Positions 9,649 through 20,643 of a stretch of 64,000 bases of DNA are shown piece after piece (position 1 is the stretch's first letter; each line of letters begins with the position of its first letter). The position numbers and the translations under genes are program-made. The stretch is from Cupriavidus necator (GTDB taxonomy: Bacteria > Pseudomonadota > Gammaproteobacteria > Burkholderiales > Burkholderiaceae), in assembly GCA_022041995.1 (NCBI GenBank), contig CP074390.1, positions 124,001-188,000 of the forward strand, written 5' to 3'. The notes under the pieces are model-generated. The model worked only from the letters and a program-made list of their open reading frames with translations, was not told where the DNA came from and made no database searches.

Positions 9649-10359
9649 CTACCACGGAATCGGCTGGCGATCGCGGAAGAAGCCACCGGTGGGGCCATCG
9701 TCGGGCAGCGTTGCCAGCCAGATCACAGTGTCGATGCCCTGCTCCGGTGAGCGCGGCGCATCGGGGCCGCCCAGGTCGGTGCGACACCAGCCGGGGCACA
9801 CCGAGTTGACCTTGACGCCGCTATCGGCCATCTCGGCGGCCAGGATGCGCGTGACGGCATTCAGCGCCGTTTTCGAGATTCGGTAGGCTGGCACGCCGCT
9901 GCCCATCTCCGCCAGCTGTCCCATGCCCGAAGCCAGGTTGACCACCCGGCCGGCGCCGCTGGCGCGCAGCAGCGGCGCCAACGCCTGGGTAGTCCGCAGC
10001 ACGCCGAACAGATTGGTTTCCAGGGTGCGGTGCAGGATCTCGAGCGGAAGTTCGAGCAGGCTGGTGCTGTAGTGATCGAGTGAAACACCAGCGTTGTTGA
10101 CCAGCACATCCACGCGACCGAAGCGTTCGGTCAGCCAGCTGGCCAGCGCGGCCGCCGAGCCTTCCTCCGTGACGTCAAGGGGACGGCATGCAATCGGATG
10201 CCCCGCAAGCCGCAGCTCTGTCTCAAGCGCCGCGAGGTCCGTTGGCTGGCGCGCCGTGGCAACGACCAGATGGCCTTCAACGGTGGCCAGACGGCGCGCT
10301 GCTGCGCGGCCCAGGCCGCGGCTCGCGCCGGTGATGACGGTAATGGGTTGGTTGACCAT
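9649..10359 (-). CDS. Short-chain dehydrogenase/reductase
   Basis: The 236-residue protein is a classical SDR. It has the cofactor motif TGASRGLG near residue 8, 'NNAG' near 83, and the catalytic Tyr-x3-Lys in 'VPAYRISKTALN', with Ser in 'VVNLASGMG'. Start ATG 10359 has an AGGA ribosome site and places the Rossmann fold directly at the N-terminus; the upstream ATG at 10392 is less likely. It probably uses NADP(H), but the substrate is not evident. It is divergent from the SUF regulator and not obviously linked to it. Confidence 0.9.
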   Translation of the reverse strand: MVNQPITVITGASRGLGRAAARRLATVEGHLVVATARQPTDLAALETELRLAGHPIACRPLDVTEEGSAAALASWLTERFGRVDVLVNNAGVSLDHYSTSLLELPLEILHRTLETNLFGVLRTTQALAPLLRASGAGRVVNLASGMGQLAEMGSGVPAYRISKTALNAVTRILAAEMADSGVKVNSVCPGWCRTDLGGPDAPRSPEQGIDTVIWLATLPDDGPTGGFFRDRQPIPW

Positions 10360-10484
10360 GCCTGAGTCCTCCCCGCTGGCGCCGATAATCATCTATACAC
10401 CGTTGACTGCGACCTTGTGTCAGCGGATTCGCCGGAACAAATGAGGACCGGATTGGTTCTAATTAACAAATACTGGTGGCGACA

Positions 10485-10955
10485 ATGCTCAGACTCAGCA
10501 AGCTGACCGACTATGGCACGGTGATCATGACGCACCTGGCGCGAAACCCGGGCCGAATCTACAGTGCCTCCGAAGTCGCCGCCGCGATCGGCGTGACGGT
10601 TCCGACGGCAAGCAAGATTCTGAAGTTGCTGGCAAGACACCACTTGCTGGAGTCATTGCGCGGCGCCAATGGCGGCTATCTGCTGGCGCGGCCGCCGGAA
10701 CAGATCTCGATCGCACAGGTGATTGACGCCATGGAAGGCCCGGCCGGCATGACCGAGTGCAGTGTCGCTGCCGGCCTGTGTGCGCAGGAAGGCCTGTGCG
10801 CCATCCGCGCCAACTGGCAATCGATCAATCGAGTCATCTTTAGCGCACTGAATCGCGTGACGCTGGCAGATATGGCGCAACCGGTATTGCACCCGGTGGA
10901 TATCGGCGCCTTGCACGCCCGACGCACCAACGGGCCGCAAGCTGACATCCGGTGA
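10485..10955 (+). CDS. Rrf2-family SUF operon regulator, probably [2Fe-2S]-binding
   Basis: The 156-residue product has an Rrf2 winged helix ('[19 protein letters not shown]', with recognition segment '[20 protein letters not shown]'). Three cysteines, C92, C99 and C105, are spaced almost as in IscR (92, 98, 104), so a cluster-sensing role is likely. It resembles the group described as SUF system regulators in Xanthomonas and Burkholderiales. ATG 10485 is preferred over GTG 10476 because it directly starts the conserved [11 protein letters not shown]. It is the first gene of the suf cluster, 31 bases before sufB, and is expected to control it according to Fe-S status. Confidence 0.92.
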   Translation: MLRLSKLTDYGTVIMTHLARNPGRIYSASEVAAAIGVTVPTASKILKLLARHHLLESLRGANGGYLLARPPEQISIAQVIDAMEGPAGMTECSVAAGLCAQEGLCAIRANWQSINRVIFSALNRVTLADMAQPVLHPVDIGALHARRTNGPQADIR

Positions 10956-10986
10956 TTCAGGTGACAGTGGCAAGCGAAGGCAGAAC

Positions 10987-12435
10987 ATGGCAACCCCGGC
11001 ACGCAAGCTCGACGAACTGATCAGCCAAGGCTATAAGCATGGCTTCTACACGCCCGTGGAGACGGACACGGTACCGTGCGGGCTGAATGAGGACGTGATC
11101 CGCATGATCTCGGCCATCAAGGGCGAGCCGGAATTCATGCGGGAGTGGCGTCTCAAGGCCTTCCGCCACTGGCTGACGATGTCCGAGCCGCACTGGGCGA
11201 CGGTCAGGCACCCGCCCATCGACTACCAGGCGATCGCCTATTATGCGGCGCCGCGCTCCCAGAAGGCCGGACCGAAGACGCTGGACGAGGTCGATCCGGA
11301 GTTGCTGCGCACCTACGAAAAGCTGGGCGTGCCGCTGCACGAGCGTGAGCTGCTGGCAGGCGTGGCGGTGGATGCGGTATTCGACAGCGTCTCGGTGGCC
11401 ACCACCTTCAAGCAGAAACTGGGCGAACTCGGCATCATCTTCTGCTCTTTTTCCGAGGCGGTGCGCGAGCATCCGGCGCTGGTGCAGCAGTATCTCGGCT
11501 CGGTTGTGCCCTATACCGACAACTTTTTCGCCACGCTCAACTCCGCCGTGTTCAGCGACGGCTCGTTCTGCTATATCCCACCCGGGGTACGCTGCCCGAT
11601 GGAGCTGTCGACCTACTTCCGCATCAATGCCCGCAACACCGGCCAGTTCGAACGCACCCTGATCATCGCCGACCAGGGCGCTTACGTCAGCTACCTGGAA
11701 GGTTGCACCGCGCCGATGCGCGACGAGAACCAGCTGCATGCCGCGGTGGTGGAGCTGATCGCGCTGGAAGACGCACAGATCAAGTACGCGACCGTGCAGA
11801 ACTGGTATCCGGGCGATAAGGACGGCAAGGGCGGCATCTACAACTTCGTCACCAAGCGCGGTGACTGCCGCGGCGCGCGCTCGAAGATTTCATGGACCCA
11901 GGTAGAGACCGGCTCCGCCATCACCTGGAAGTATCCGAGCGTGATCCTGCAGGGTGACGACTCGGTCGGCGAGTTCTATTCCGTCGCACTGACCAACCAC
12001 TACCAGCAGGCCGACACCGGGACCAAGATGACGCACCTCGGCAAAAACACCAGGAGCACCATCCTTTCCAAGGGCATCTCGGCCGGGCACGGCCAGAATG
12101 CCTACCGCGGGCTGGTGAAGGTTGCCCGCAGCGCGGTCGGCGCGCGCAACTACTCGCAGTGCGATTCGCTGCTGCTGGGCGACAAATGCGCCGCCCACAC
12201 CTTCCCTTATATCGAGGTAAAGAACGCCACCGGCCAGGTCGAGCACGAGGCCTCCACCTCGCGCATCGGCGAGGACCAGTTGTTCTATTGCCAGAGCCGC
12301 GGGGTCAGCGCAGAGGATGCCGTTTCGATGATCGTGAACGGCTTTTGCAAGGAAGTATTCAAGGAGCTGCCGATGGAATTCGCGGTGGAAGCCCAGAAGC
12401 TGCTGGGCGTGAGCCTGGAAGGCAGCATCGGGTAA
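10987..12435 (+). CDS. sufB: Fe-S cluster assembly scaffold protein SufB
   Basis: The 482-residue product is the scaffold subunit of the SufBC2D complex, on which [4Fe-4S] clusters are built in the cytosol. Typical SufB segments are present: '[19 protein letters not shown]', '[20 protein letters not shown]' and '[21 protein letters not shown]', with the conserved cysteines, and the C-terminal '[19 protein letters not shown]'. Full length compared with about 495 in E. coli. It follows the Rrf2 gene by 31 bases. The 53 bases between sufB and sufC hold a small hairpin. Confidence 0.97.
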   Translation: MATPARKLDELISQGYKHGFYTPVETDTVPCGLNEDVIRMISAIKGEPEFMREWRLKAFRHWLTMSEPHWATVRHPPIDYQAIAYYAAPRSQKAGPKTLDEVDPELLRTYEKLGVPLHERELLAGVAVDAVFDSVSVATTFKQKLGELGIIFCSFSEAVREHPALVQQYLGSVVPYTDNFFATLNSAVFSDGSFCYIPPGVRCPMELSTYFRINARNTGQFERTLIIADQGAYVSYLEGCTAPMRDENQLHAAVVELIALEDAQIKYATVQNWYPGDKDGKGGIYNFVTKRGDCRGARSKISWTQVETGSAITWKYPSVILQGDDSVGEFYSVALTNHYQQADTGTKMTHLGKNTRSTILSKGISAGHGQNAYRGLVKVARSAVGARNYSQCDSLLLGDKCAAHTFPYIEVKNATGQVEHEASTSRIGEDQLFYCQSRGVSAEDAVSMIVNGFCKEVFKELPMEFAVEAQKLLGVSLEGSIG

Positions 12436-12439
12436 GGGT

Positions 12440-12458
12440 GGCGCGCACGGCGCGCGCC
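12440..12458 (+). repeat. Hairpin in the sufB-sufC gap
   Basis: GGCGCGC (12440-12446) and GCGCGCC (12452-12458) form a perfect 7-base stem around a 5-base loop, directly after the sufB stop. There is no T-tract, so it is not a complete intrinsic terminator. It may stabilise the sufB end of the mRNA or reduce read-through into sufC. Confidence 0.35.
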
Positions 12459-12488
12459 GCGGGCCGCATCGGATGAAAGAAGCCAGCC

Positions 12489-13231
<743 letters not shown>

Positions 13232-13235
<4 letters not shown>

Positions 13236-14575
13236 GCGCAAGCGGACTGGAGCACTATCTCGCCGAGTTCGCCCGCGTCGAGGCCGCGTTGCCCGGCCAC
13301 CACCTGGGCTGGCTTGCGCACGCGCGCCGGCAGGCGCTGGATCATTTCGCCCAGGCCGGGTTCCCCACGCTGCGCCAGGAGGACTGGAAGTACACCAGCG
13401 TGGCCGCACTCGAGAGAAGCCGCTTTGCCGTGGCACTGCCGCAGGCCGGCGCCGGCCTGGACCCTGCGGTGGCAGCACAGATCGAGGCGCTTGCCCTAGC
13501 CGGCGCGCATCTGCTGGTATTCGTCAATGGCGCGCACCAGCCGCAATGGTCGCGCGTCGACGCCCTGCCTGCGGGCATGGAGCTCGCCAGCCTGGCCGCC
13601 ACGCTGGAGCGCGCACCAGACTGCCTGGAAGCGCTGCTCACGCGTCGCGCAAGCGACTACCCGTCCGGTTTTGCGTCCGGCTTTGCCGCCTTGAACATGG
13701 CGTTCATGACCGACGGTGCCTATATCCGCCTGGCGGCCGGAACCGTCTCCGAACAGCCGATCCACTTGCTGTTCCTCGCCACGGCTGGCGAGCTGGCAAC
13801 CCATGCGCGCAACCTCGTGGTGGCGCAAGCCGGCAGCCAGGTCTGCATCGTGGAGCACCACGCGGGCCTGGATGGCCTGGGCTATTGCACCAATACCATC
13901 ACTGACATCGTTGCCGAGCGCGATGCGCAGGTCGAACATCACAAGCTGCAGCAGGAGAGCCTCAAGGCCTTCCATGTCGCCGGCGTGAAGCTGGACCAAC
14001 AGCGTGGCAGCCGCTGCGCGTCCAGCTCCTTTGCCCTGGGCGGCGCCCTGGCGCGGGTCGACATCGAAGTCGGGCTGAATGCCGAGCATACGGAGTGCTC
14101 GCTGGACGGGCTGTACATGAGCGGCGGGCGACAGCATATCGACCACCACACCCGCATCGACCACGCCAGCCCGCACAGCAAGAGTCGCGAGTTCTATAAA
14201 GGCGTGCTCGCGGGCGCCGCGCGCGCCGTCTTCAATGGCAAGGTGGTGGTGCATGCCGATGCCCAGCACAGCGACGCGCATCAGTCCAACCGCAACCTGC
14301 TGCTGTCCGACAACGCCGAGGTCGACACCAAGCCGCAACTGGAGATCTATGCCGACGACGTCAAGTGCAGCCACGGCGCCACCGTAGGCCAGCTCGATCC
14401 CGAGCAGATCTACTACCTGCGCTCGCGCGGGATGGACGATGCCGCGGCGCGTGCGCTGCTGACCTTTGCCTTCGCCGAAGAGGTAGTCAGACGGCTCGGC
14501 CCGGCCCCATTGCGCACGCGGCTGGAAACGCTCCTGCGCGGCCGGCTGCCGGCACCCGTGAAGGAGGTGCCATGA
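13232..14575 (+). CDS. sufD: Fe-S cluster assembly protein SufD
   Basis: The 447-residue product is the SufB paralogue that completes the SufBC2D scaffold and is needed for iron acquisition. The N-terminal region is variable; the C-terminal half shows the SufB/D beta-helix pattern, including 'HTECSLDGLYMSGGRQHIDHHTRIDH' (quoted in part from about residue 285) and 'SDNAEVDTKPQLEIYADDVKCSHGATVG' starting near 352. The gene overlaps sufC upstream and sufS downstream by ATGA junctions. Confidence 0.95.
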
Positions 14576-15840
14576 ACACGGCAGCGCATGAGTCGATGGC
14601 AGTGGAGCACGCCTTGCCGGTCGCCAGCCTGGAGGTAGAGCGGCTGCGGCAGGATTTCCCGATCCTGCGCCAGACCGTCAACGGCAAGCCGCTGGTCTAT
14701 CTGGACAACGCCGCCACCACCCAAAAGCCGCAAAGCGTGATCGATGCCGAAGCGCGCTACTATGGCGCGCTCAACGCCAATATCCACCGCGGCGTGCATA
14801 CCCTGAGCCAGCGCGCCACCGATGCCTACGAGGCCGCGCGCGACGCAGTGCGAGACTTGATCAACGCGGCCGGGCGCGAGGAAATCGTGTTCGTGCGCGG
14901 CACCACCGAGGCGATCAACCTGGTGGCGGCAAGCTTCGGCCAGCGCCTGCGCCCGGGCGACGAGATCCTGATCAGCGCGATGGAGCACCACTCCAATATC
15001 GTGCCGTGGCAACTGGCCTGCCAGCGCACCGGCGCCTTGCTGCAGGTGGCGCCGATCAACGATGCCGGCGAGCTGATGCTGGAACAGTTCGCGCGATTGC
15101 TCGGCCCCCGCACCAGGCTGGTCGCGCTGACGCACCTCTCCAACGCGCTTGGCACGGTCAACCCGGTGCGACACATCATCGATCTGGCGCATGCCCAGGA
15201 CATCCCGGTGCTGATCGACGGCGCCCAGGCAGTGCCGCACCTCAAGGTCGACGTACAGGCCCTCGATTGCGATTTCTACGCGTTCTCCGGGCACAAGCTA
15301 TACGGCCCCACCGGCGTCGGCGTGCTCTACGGCAAGGCCGCGCTGCTCGATGCCATGCCGCCTTACCAGGGCGGCGGGGACATGATTCGCGAGGTCACGT
15401 TCCGCAAGACCACCTACAACGCGCTTCCCTACAAGTTCGAGGCCGGCACCCCTAATATCGCCGGCGTCATCGCCCTTGGCGCCGCGATCGGGTACGTGCG
15501 CGCGGTCGGCCTGGATGCCATTGCCGCCCACGAGCACGCGCTGCTCGCCTACGCCAGCGCGCAGGCCGCGAGGATCGCCGGCCTGCGCATGATCGGCACG
15601 GCTGCCGACAGGGCGAGCATCCTCTCGTTCACCCTGGACGGTATCCATCCCCACGATGCAGGCACCATCCTCGATCAGCACGGCGTGGCGGTCCGTGCGG
15701 GCCACCATTGCGCCATGCCGGTGATGGAGCGCTTCGGCGTGCCTGCCACGGTGCGCGCTTCCTTCGCGTTGTACAACACGCGTGAAGAAGTGGATGCACT
15801 GTTTGCCGCCGTGCGCGCGGCACAGGAGGTATTCGCCTGA
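14572..15840 (+). CDS. sufS: Cysteine desulfurase SufS
   Basis: The 422-residue PLP enzyme removes sulfur from L-cysteine as an enzyme persulfide for cluster assembly. The PLP lysine is Lys242 in 'FSGHKLYGPTG' and the catalytic cysteine is Cys380 in 'RAGHHCAMPVM', with the following short active-site loop typical of the type II (SufS) class. About 15-20 residues at the N-terminus exceed the E. coli protein. The start ATG 14572 overlaps the sufD stop; the reading frame is open further upstream (14365), but that part lies inside sufD. Confidence 0.96.
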   Translation: MNTAAHESMAVEHALPVASLEVERLRQDFPILRQTVNGKPLVYLDNAATTQKPQSVIDAEARYYGALNANIHRGVHTLSQRATDAYEAARDAVRDLINAAGREEIVFVRGTTEAINLVAASFGQRLRPGDEILISAMEHHSNIVPWQLACQRTGALLQVAPINDAGELMLEQFARLLGPRTRLVALTHLSNALGTVNPVRHIIDLAHAQDIPVLIDGAQAVPHLKVDVQALDCDFYAFSGHKLYGPTGVGVLYGKAALLDAMPPYQGGGDMIREVTFRKTTYNALPYKFEAGTPNIAGVIALGAAIGYVRAVGLDAIAAHEHALLAYASAQAARIAGLRMIGTAADRASILSFTLDGIHPHDAGTILDQHGVAVRAGHHCAMPVMERFGVPATVRASFALYNTREEVDALFAAVRAAQEVFA

Positions 15841-16286
15841 TGTCTGACCTGCGCAACCTCTACCAGGAAGTGATCGTCGACCACAGCCGCTCGCCGCGCA
15901 ATTTCGGGCGGCTGGCGGCAGCGAACCGCAGCGCCGAGGGCTTCAACCCGCTGTGCGGCGACCGGCTGAGGCTGTACCTGAGAATCAGCGATGGGGTGAT
16001 CGAGGACGCCAGCTTCGAGGGCTCGGGCTGCGCCATCTCCACCGCCTCAGCCTCGCTGATGACAGAAGCGCTCAAGGGCAAGACCGAGGCACAGGCGCGG
16101 GCCTTGTTCTGCGGCTTCCACGCGCTGGTCACCGGAGCGCCGGGGCAGGCCGAGGTGCCGATGGGAAAGCTGGAGGTCCTGGCCGGCGTGCGCGAGTTCC
16201 CGGCACGCGTGAAGTGCGCCACCCTGGCCTGGCATACCATGCAAGCCGCTTTGGAGAACAGCGCCAGGCCGGTCTCAACGGAGTAA
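15840..16286 (+). CDS. sufU: SUF sulfur-transfer protein SufU (IscU/NifU N-terminal family)
   Basis: The 148-residue product has the three zinc/sulfur cysteines of SufU, Cys39 (NPLCGD, with Asp41), Cys64 (GSGCAIS) and Cys126 (RVKCATLAW), plus the SufU-specific insertion between the second and third cysteine. It takes persulfide sulfur from SufS and passes it to the SufBCD scaffold, replacing SufE, which is absent here. Its start overlaps the sufS stop by one base (TGATG). Confidence 0.94.
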   Translation: MSDLRNLYQEVIVDHSRSPRNFGRLAAANRSAEGFNPLCGDRLRLYLRISDGVIEDASFEGSGCAISTASASLMTEALKGKTEAQARALFCGFHALVTGAPGQAEVPMGKLEVLAGVREFPARVKCATLAWHTMQAALENSARPVSTE

Positions 16287-16290
16287 GACC

Positions 16291-16659
16291 ATGAGCATGA
16301 TCGATTGGCTGCACAAGGCCAGGGAACACGAAGACAGCTCCGAGGCTGAGCCGGACAGCCTCGAGGGGCGGGTGATAGCGGCCTTGCGCACCGTGTACGA
16401 CCCCGAGATCCCGGTCAATATCTACGACCTTGGCCTGATCTACCAGTTATCGGCGGACGAAGCCAGCGGCAAGGTTGGCATCCGCATGACGCTGACCGCA
16501 CCGGGCTGCCCGGTGGCGCAGGCCTTCCCCGGCGTGGTGGAGGGCGCCGTGATGGAAGCCAGCGGGGTGAACGAAGTCGAGGTTGAACTGGTGTGGGACC
16601 CGCCCTGGTCGAAGGAAAGAATGAGCGAGGCGGCACGCCTGGAACTGGGGCTGATCTGA
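16291..16659 (+). CDS. SufT/MIP18-family Fe-S maturation protein
   Basis: The 122-residue product is a DUF59/MIP18-family protein. It has 'RTVYDPEIPVNIYDLGLIY' near residues 31-49 and 'TLTAPGCPVAQAFPGVV' with the conserved cysteine near residue 71. Members (SufT, PaaD, the human MIP18) help deliver clusters to target proteins. The spacing is 4 bases after sufU and 1 base before the ferredoxin gene, so it is part of the suf operon. SufT is the best name, but the symbol is not certain. Confidence 0.9.
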   Translation: MSMIDWLHKAREHEDSSEAEPDSLEGRVIAALRTVYDPEIPVNIYDLGLIYQLSADEASGKVGIRMTLTAPGCPVAQAFPGVVEGAVMEASGVNEVEVELVWDPPWSKERMSEAARLELGLI

Positions 16660-16660
16660 G

Positions 16661-16981
16661 ATGAGCGAGTGGATCGATGTCGCCAGGGCCGACGAGTTCG
16701 CGCCCGGCACTTGCCGCAGCGTCGATGTCGATGGCATACAGGTCGCGGTATTCAATGTGGGTGGCAATTATTACGCCATCGAGGACCTCTGCTCGCACGA
16801 GGCCGAGCCGCTTTGCGGCGGCGACGTGGAGGGACAGGAAGTGGTCTGCCCGCGCCACGGCTCGCACTTTTCCCTGCTGACCGGCGAGGCGCTGTCCCCG
16901 CCCGCCTACGAACCGGTGGCAACATTTCCGGTCCGGGTGGAGGGCGGCAAGGTGCAGGTCAGGGACGAGCGCGCGGAATAG
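16661..16981 (+). CDS. Rieske-type [2Fe-2S] ferredoxin, non-heme oxygenase family
   Basis: The 106-residue product is a small soluble Rieske ferredoxin. The ligands are visible as Cys44-x-His46 (LCSHE) and Cys63-x2-His66 (VCPRHGS). Such proteins usually supply electrons to ring-hydroxylating oxygenases, but no oxygenase is nearby. As the last gene of the suf operon it more likely acts in electron supply or redox control during cluster assembly; that is inference. Confidence 0.92.
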   Translation: MSEWIDVARADEFAPGTCRSVDVDGIQVAVFNVGGNYYAIEDLCSHEAEPLCGGDVEGQEVVCPRHGSHFSLLTGEALSPPAYEPVATFPVRVEGGKVQVRDERAE

Positions 16982-17172
16982 GCGGCCGCGCCGCGGGCAC
17001 TTTCCCTCTGCGCAGCACTATGCGTACACTCTGAGCCGGCACAAGTTCAGTCACTTGGCCCGAGCCGTCTGGACTCACTGTCATCAGGCAGCACTGCCTT
17101 GCCATACCCGCCGATCCCATCTCTAATAGTCTTGAGTACCGTCCAAGCGACCAACGACGGCCAGGAGGCGAA

Positions 17173-20100
17173 ATGCGCTGCACCAGTTGCGGTTTCGCGA
17201 ACCTTGCGGGAGCCAACTTCTGTGAGGCATGCGGGGCAAGGCTTGGCCGAGCGTGCCCTCAGTGTGGCGAAGAAGCCACTGCAGCTGCGAAGTTCTGCCG
17301 CGCTTGCGGCTTTGCACTGTCCGACGCCCCTGCCAGCGCCGTTTCCACGCCAGTGCCGCCTTCACCTGCGGCCACGGCCCCGGTCCTCTACACGCCGCCC
17401 CACCTTGCCGGGCGCATCCTCGCCGAGCAGGCGGCGATGGAGGCCAGGGGCGAGACTGCCGGCGAGCGCAAGACCATCACCGCGCTGTTTGCCGACATGG
17501 CGGGCTCGACCGCGCTGACGCAGGACCTGGACCCCGAAGACACGCGCCGGCTGATCGACCCCGTGGTGACGCTGATGATGGAAGCCGTCCACCACTATGA
17601 GGGCTATGTGGCCAAGTTCCTCGGCGATGGCATCCTGGCGCTGTTCGGCGCCCCGATTGCCCACGAGGACCATGCCTTGCGCGCGCTGTACGCGGCGCTG
17701 CGCATGCAGGATGCCATGCATCGCCACAGCGACCGGGTGCGGCTGGAGCAAGGCATTCCGCTGCAGATCCGCATTGGCATCCACACCGGCGAAGTCGTGG
17801 TGCGCTCGATCCGCAAGGATGACCTGCACACCGACTACGATCCGGTCGGGCACACCATCCATATCGCTTCGCGCATGGAGGGGATTGCCACGCCGGCGTC
17901 GATCCTGGTCAGCGAATCGACCCACAGGCTCACCGAAGGCTATTTCGAATTCACGGCGCTGGGGACCACCCATGTCAAGGGCGTGCGCGACCCGCTCGCG
18001 GTGTATGAGGTGGTTGGCCTGGGGGCCTTGCGCACGCGCCTGCAGGTGGCGGCGCACCGCGGCCTGGCCAGGTTTGTCGGGCGCCAGGATGAGCTGGCGC
18101 ACTTGCACGCGGCGCTGGGGCAGGCCAAGGCGGGGCACGGGCGCATTGTCGCAGTGGTCGGCGAAGCAGGGGTCGGCAAGTCCCGGCTGTTCCATGAATT
18201 CAAAGTCAGGTCGCAACAGGGCTGCCTGGCGCTGGAGACCTTTTCGGTCTCGCACGGCAAGGCTTTTGCCTACCTGCCGCTGATCGAGATGCTGAAGAGC
18301 TATTTCCAGATCACGGCGCAGGACGGCGACCGCAGCTGCCGCGAAAAGGTGACCGGCAGGCTGCTGACGCTGGACCGTTCGCTGGAAGAGCACCTGCCCT
18401 ACCTGCTCTACCTGCTGGGCACAATCGAGCCCGACTCGCCGTTGCCGACCATGGACCCGACCATCCGGCGCCAGCGTACCTTCGACGCGATTGCGCGGCT
18501 GCTGGTCCGGGAAAGCCTCAACCAGCCACTGGAAGTCATTTTCGAAGACCTGCAATGGCTGGACGGTGAGACCGAGGCGTTCCTCAATATGCTGATCGAG
18601 CATGTACCCGGCGCGCCGATCCTGCTGCTGGTGAACTACCGGCCGGAGTACAGCCATCACTGGAATGCGGACGGGCATTATTCGCAGCTGCAGTTGCAGC
18701 CGCTAGGGCAGGCGGAGGCGCAGGAACTGCTGACCGCGCTGCTCGGAGACGACCGTAGCCTGGTGCCGCTGAAGCGGCTGATTCTCGACAAGACCGAAGG
18801 CAATCCCTTCTTCATGGAGGAAGTGGTCCAGACCCTGGCCGAGGAAGGCGCGCTGCTCGGCCAGCCCGGCTGCTACCGCATCGAAACCGCGCCGGCCCTG
18901 CTCCATATCCCCACCACCGTGCAAGGCGTGCTGGCCGCCCGTATCGATCGGCTGCCGCTGGCCCAGAAGGAGCTGTTGCAGACGCTGGCCGTGATCGGCA
19001 AGGAGTTCCCGCTGAGCCTGGTCCTGCGCGTGACCGGCTTGCCGGAAGACCGCTTGCATCCGCTGCTGGCCGACCTGCAGGCTGCGGATTTCGTCTACGA
19101 ACGTCCGGCATTCCCTGAAGTCGAGTACGCCTTCAAGCACGCGCTGACCCAGGAGGTGGCCGGCAGCTCGCTGCTCACCGAGCGGCGCAGCGCATTGCAT
19201 GAAAGCTCCGCCCAGGCCATCGAGGCGCTCTTCCATGGGCGGCTCAAGGACTACTGCAGCGAACTGGCGCACCACTACAGCCTCAGCGGCAACATCCCGA
19301 AAGCAGTCGAGTACCTGCACTGCGCCGGCCAGCAGGCACTGCTGCGCTCCGCGCAGGCCGAAGCGATCCGGCACCTGAGCACCGCCATCGACCTGCTCAA
19401 GCGGCAACCCGACAGTCCCGAACGCGCGCGCCAGGAGCTGAAGCTGCTGCTTGCGCTCGGGCCCGCCCTGTTTGCGGCCCGGGGCCAGGCATCGCCCGAA
19501 GTGGAGGTCAATTACCGGCGCGCGCTGGCCTTGTGCGAGCAGGGCCAGCAGACGCCCTATGTGTTCTCGGCACAACTGGGGCTGTGGGCGTTCTATCAGC
19601 TGCGCGCGCAATACGAGGTCTCGCTGCCTTTGGCCAAGCGGCTGCTTGCGCTGGCCATGCAGTCACAGAAACCCAAGCAACTGGCGGAGGGCCATCGCGC
19701 GATGGGCGCCACGCTGTTCCGCCTTGGCATGCTGGACGCCGCGCGCAAGCATGTGGAGGCGGTGCTCGCCGTGCCGCACCCTGAACAGCCGGCGTACGAC
19801 TTCCTGACGGGCTACGGGCGCGACCCGGCCGTCCATGCCACCGGTACACTGGGCTGGCTCCTGTGGTACCAGGGGTTGGCGGACCAGGCACTGGCGCGCT
19901 GCAAGGAGGCGCTGGCCATGGCCCGCGCCCGGCCGGATGCATACAACCTTGCGCTGTGCCTGGTGTTTGCCGCGGAACAGCATCAGTGCCGGCACGAGGC
20001 CCGGCTGACACGGGAGTACGCCGAAGCCGCCATCGCCATTTCGGGCGAGCAGGGGTTTCCGATCTACCTGGCATGGGGCACGGTCCTGCAGGGCTGGGCG

Positions 20101-20643
20101 CTGGCGGAACTGGGCAGCCACCAGGAGGGCCTTGCACTGATGCGCCGGGGCGTAGCCGCCTATGAGGCCACCGGTGGCAAACTGGGTATGCCGAATATGC
20201 TGGCCTCGGTTGCCGATGCCTGTGGCAAGGCGGGCCAGACCACCGCCGCGCTGGACTTGCTCACGCAGGCACAGGCACTGGTGGAAGAGACCGGAGAGCG
20301 GCTCGATGAGGCAACCGTGTACCGGCTACGCGCCGAGATGCTGCTGCAGCTGTCGGCAGAGCGCCCTGCATCGCCGGCCGCGCAGGAGGAAGCCGAAGCC
20401 TGCTTCCAGCGGGCCATCACGGTCGCCCACGAACAAGGTGCAAAGCCGCTGGAACTGCGGGCCACCCTGGGCCTGGCCCGGCTGTGGCGGCAACAAGGCA
20501 AGGGCGACGCGGCGCGCGAAGTGCTGGCGCGGATCCACGGCAGCTTCAGCGAGGGCACCGATACTGCGGACTGGCAGGAGGCCCAGGCGCTGCTTGCAGC
20601 GCTGGCCGCCGACCACACCACCCCGGAGCGCCCACACGCATGA
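17173..20643 (+). CDS. Zinc-ribbon / class III nucleotide cyclase / AAA ATPase / TPR protein
   Basis: The 1156-residue multidomain protein has these domains in order. A double zinc ribbon lies at residues 1-55 (four CxxC pairs). A class III adenylate/guanylate cyclase domain covers about 97-275, with metal-site residues in 'LFADMAGST' and 'KFLGDGILALFG', and 'DPVGHTIHIASRM'. A STAND-like ATPase follows with P-loop 'GEAGVGKS' near 329, and TPR-like helical repeats run from about 690 to 1120. It should be cytosolic and make cAMP (or cGMP) under control of the ATPase/TPR sensor. The start has a good AGGAGG site. Its last codon overlaps the next gene (ATGA), so the HD protein is its likely functional partner. 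Confidence 0.93.
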   Translation: MRCTSCGFANLAGANFCEACGARLGRACPQCGEEATAAAKFCRACGFALSDAPASAVSTPVPPSPAATAPVLYTPPHLAGRILAEQAAMEARGETAGERKTITALFADMAGSTALTQDLDPEDTRRLIDPVVTLMMEAVHHYEGYVAKFLGDGILALFGAPIAHEDHALRALYAALRMQDAMHRHSDRVRLEQGIPLQIRIGIHTGEVVVRSIRKDDLHTDYDPVGHTIHIASRMEGIATPASILVSESTHRLTEGYFEFTALGTTHVKGVRDPLAVYEVVGLGALRTRLQVAAHRGLARFVGRQDELAHLHAALGQAKAGHGRIVAVVGEAGVGKSRLFHEFKVRSQQGCLALETFSVSHGKAFAYLPLIEMLKSYFQITAQDGDRSCREKVTGRLLTLDRSLEEHLPYLLYLLGTIEPDSPLPTMDPTIRRQRTFDAIARLLVRESLNQPLEVIFEDLQWLDGETEAFLNMLIEHVPGAPILLLVNYRPEYSHHWNADGHYSQLQLQPLGQAEAQELLTALLGDDRSLVPLKRLILDKTEGNPFFMEEVVQTLAEEGALLGQPGCYRIETAPALLHIPTTVQGVLAARIDRLPLAQKELLQTLAVIGKEFPLSLVLRVTGLPEDRLHPLLADLQAADFVYERPAFPEVEYAFKHALTQEVAGSSLLTERRSALHESSAQAIEALFHGRLKDYCSELAHHYSLSGNIPKAVEYLHCAGQQALLRSAQAEAIRHLSTAIDLLKRQPDSPERARQELKLLLALGPALFAARGQASPEVEVNYRRALALCEQGQQTPYVFSAQLGLWAFYQLRAQYEVSLPLAKRLLALAMQSQKPKQLAEGHRAMGATLFRLGMLDAARKHVEAVLAVPHPEQPAYDFLTGYGRDPAVHATGTLGWLLWYQGLADQALARCKEALAMARARPDAYNLALCLVFAAEQHQCRHEARLTREYAEAAIAISGEQGFPIYLAWGTVLQGWALAELGSHQEGLALMRRGVAAYEATGGKLGMPNMLASVADACGKAGQTTAALDLLTQAQALVEETGERLDEATVYRLRAEMLLQLSAERPASPAAQEEAEACFQRAITVAHEQGAKPLELRATLGLARLWRQQGKGDAAREVLARIHGSFSEGTDTADWQEAQALLAALAADHTTPERPHA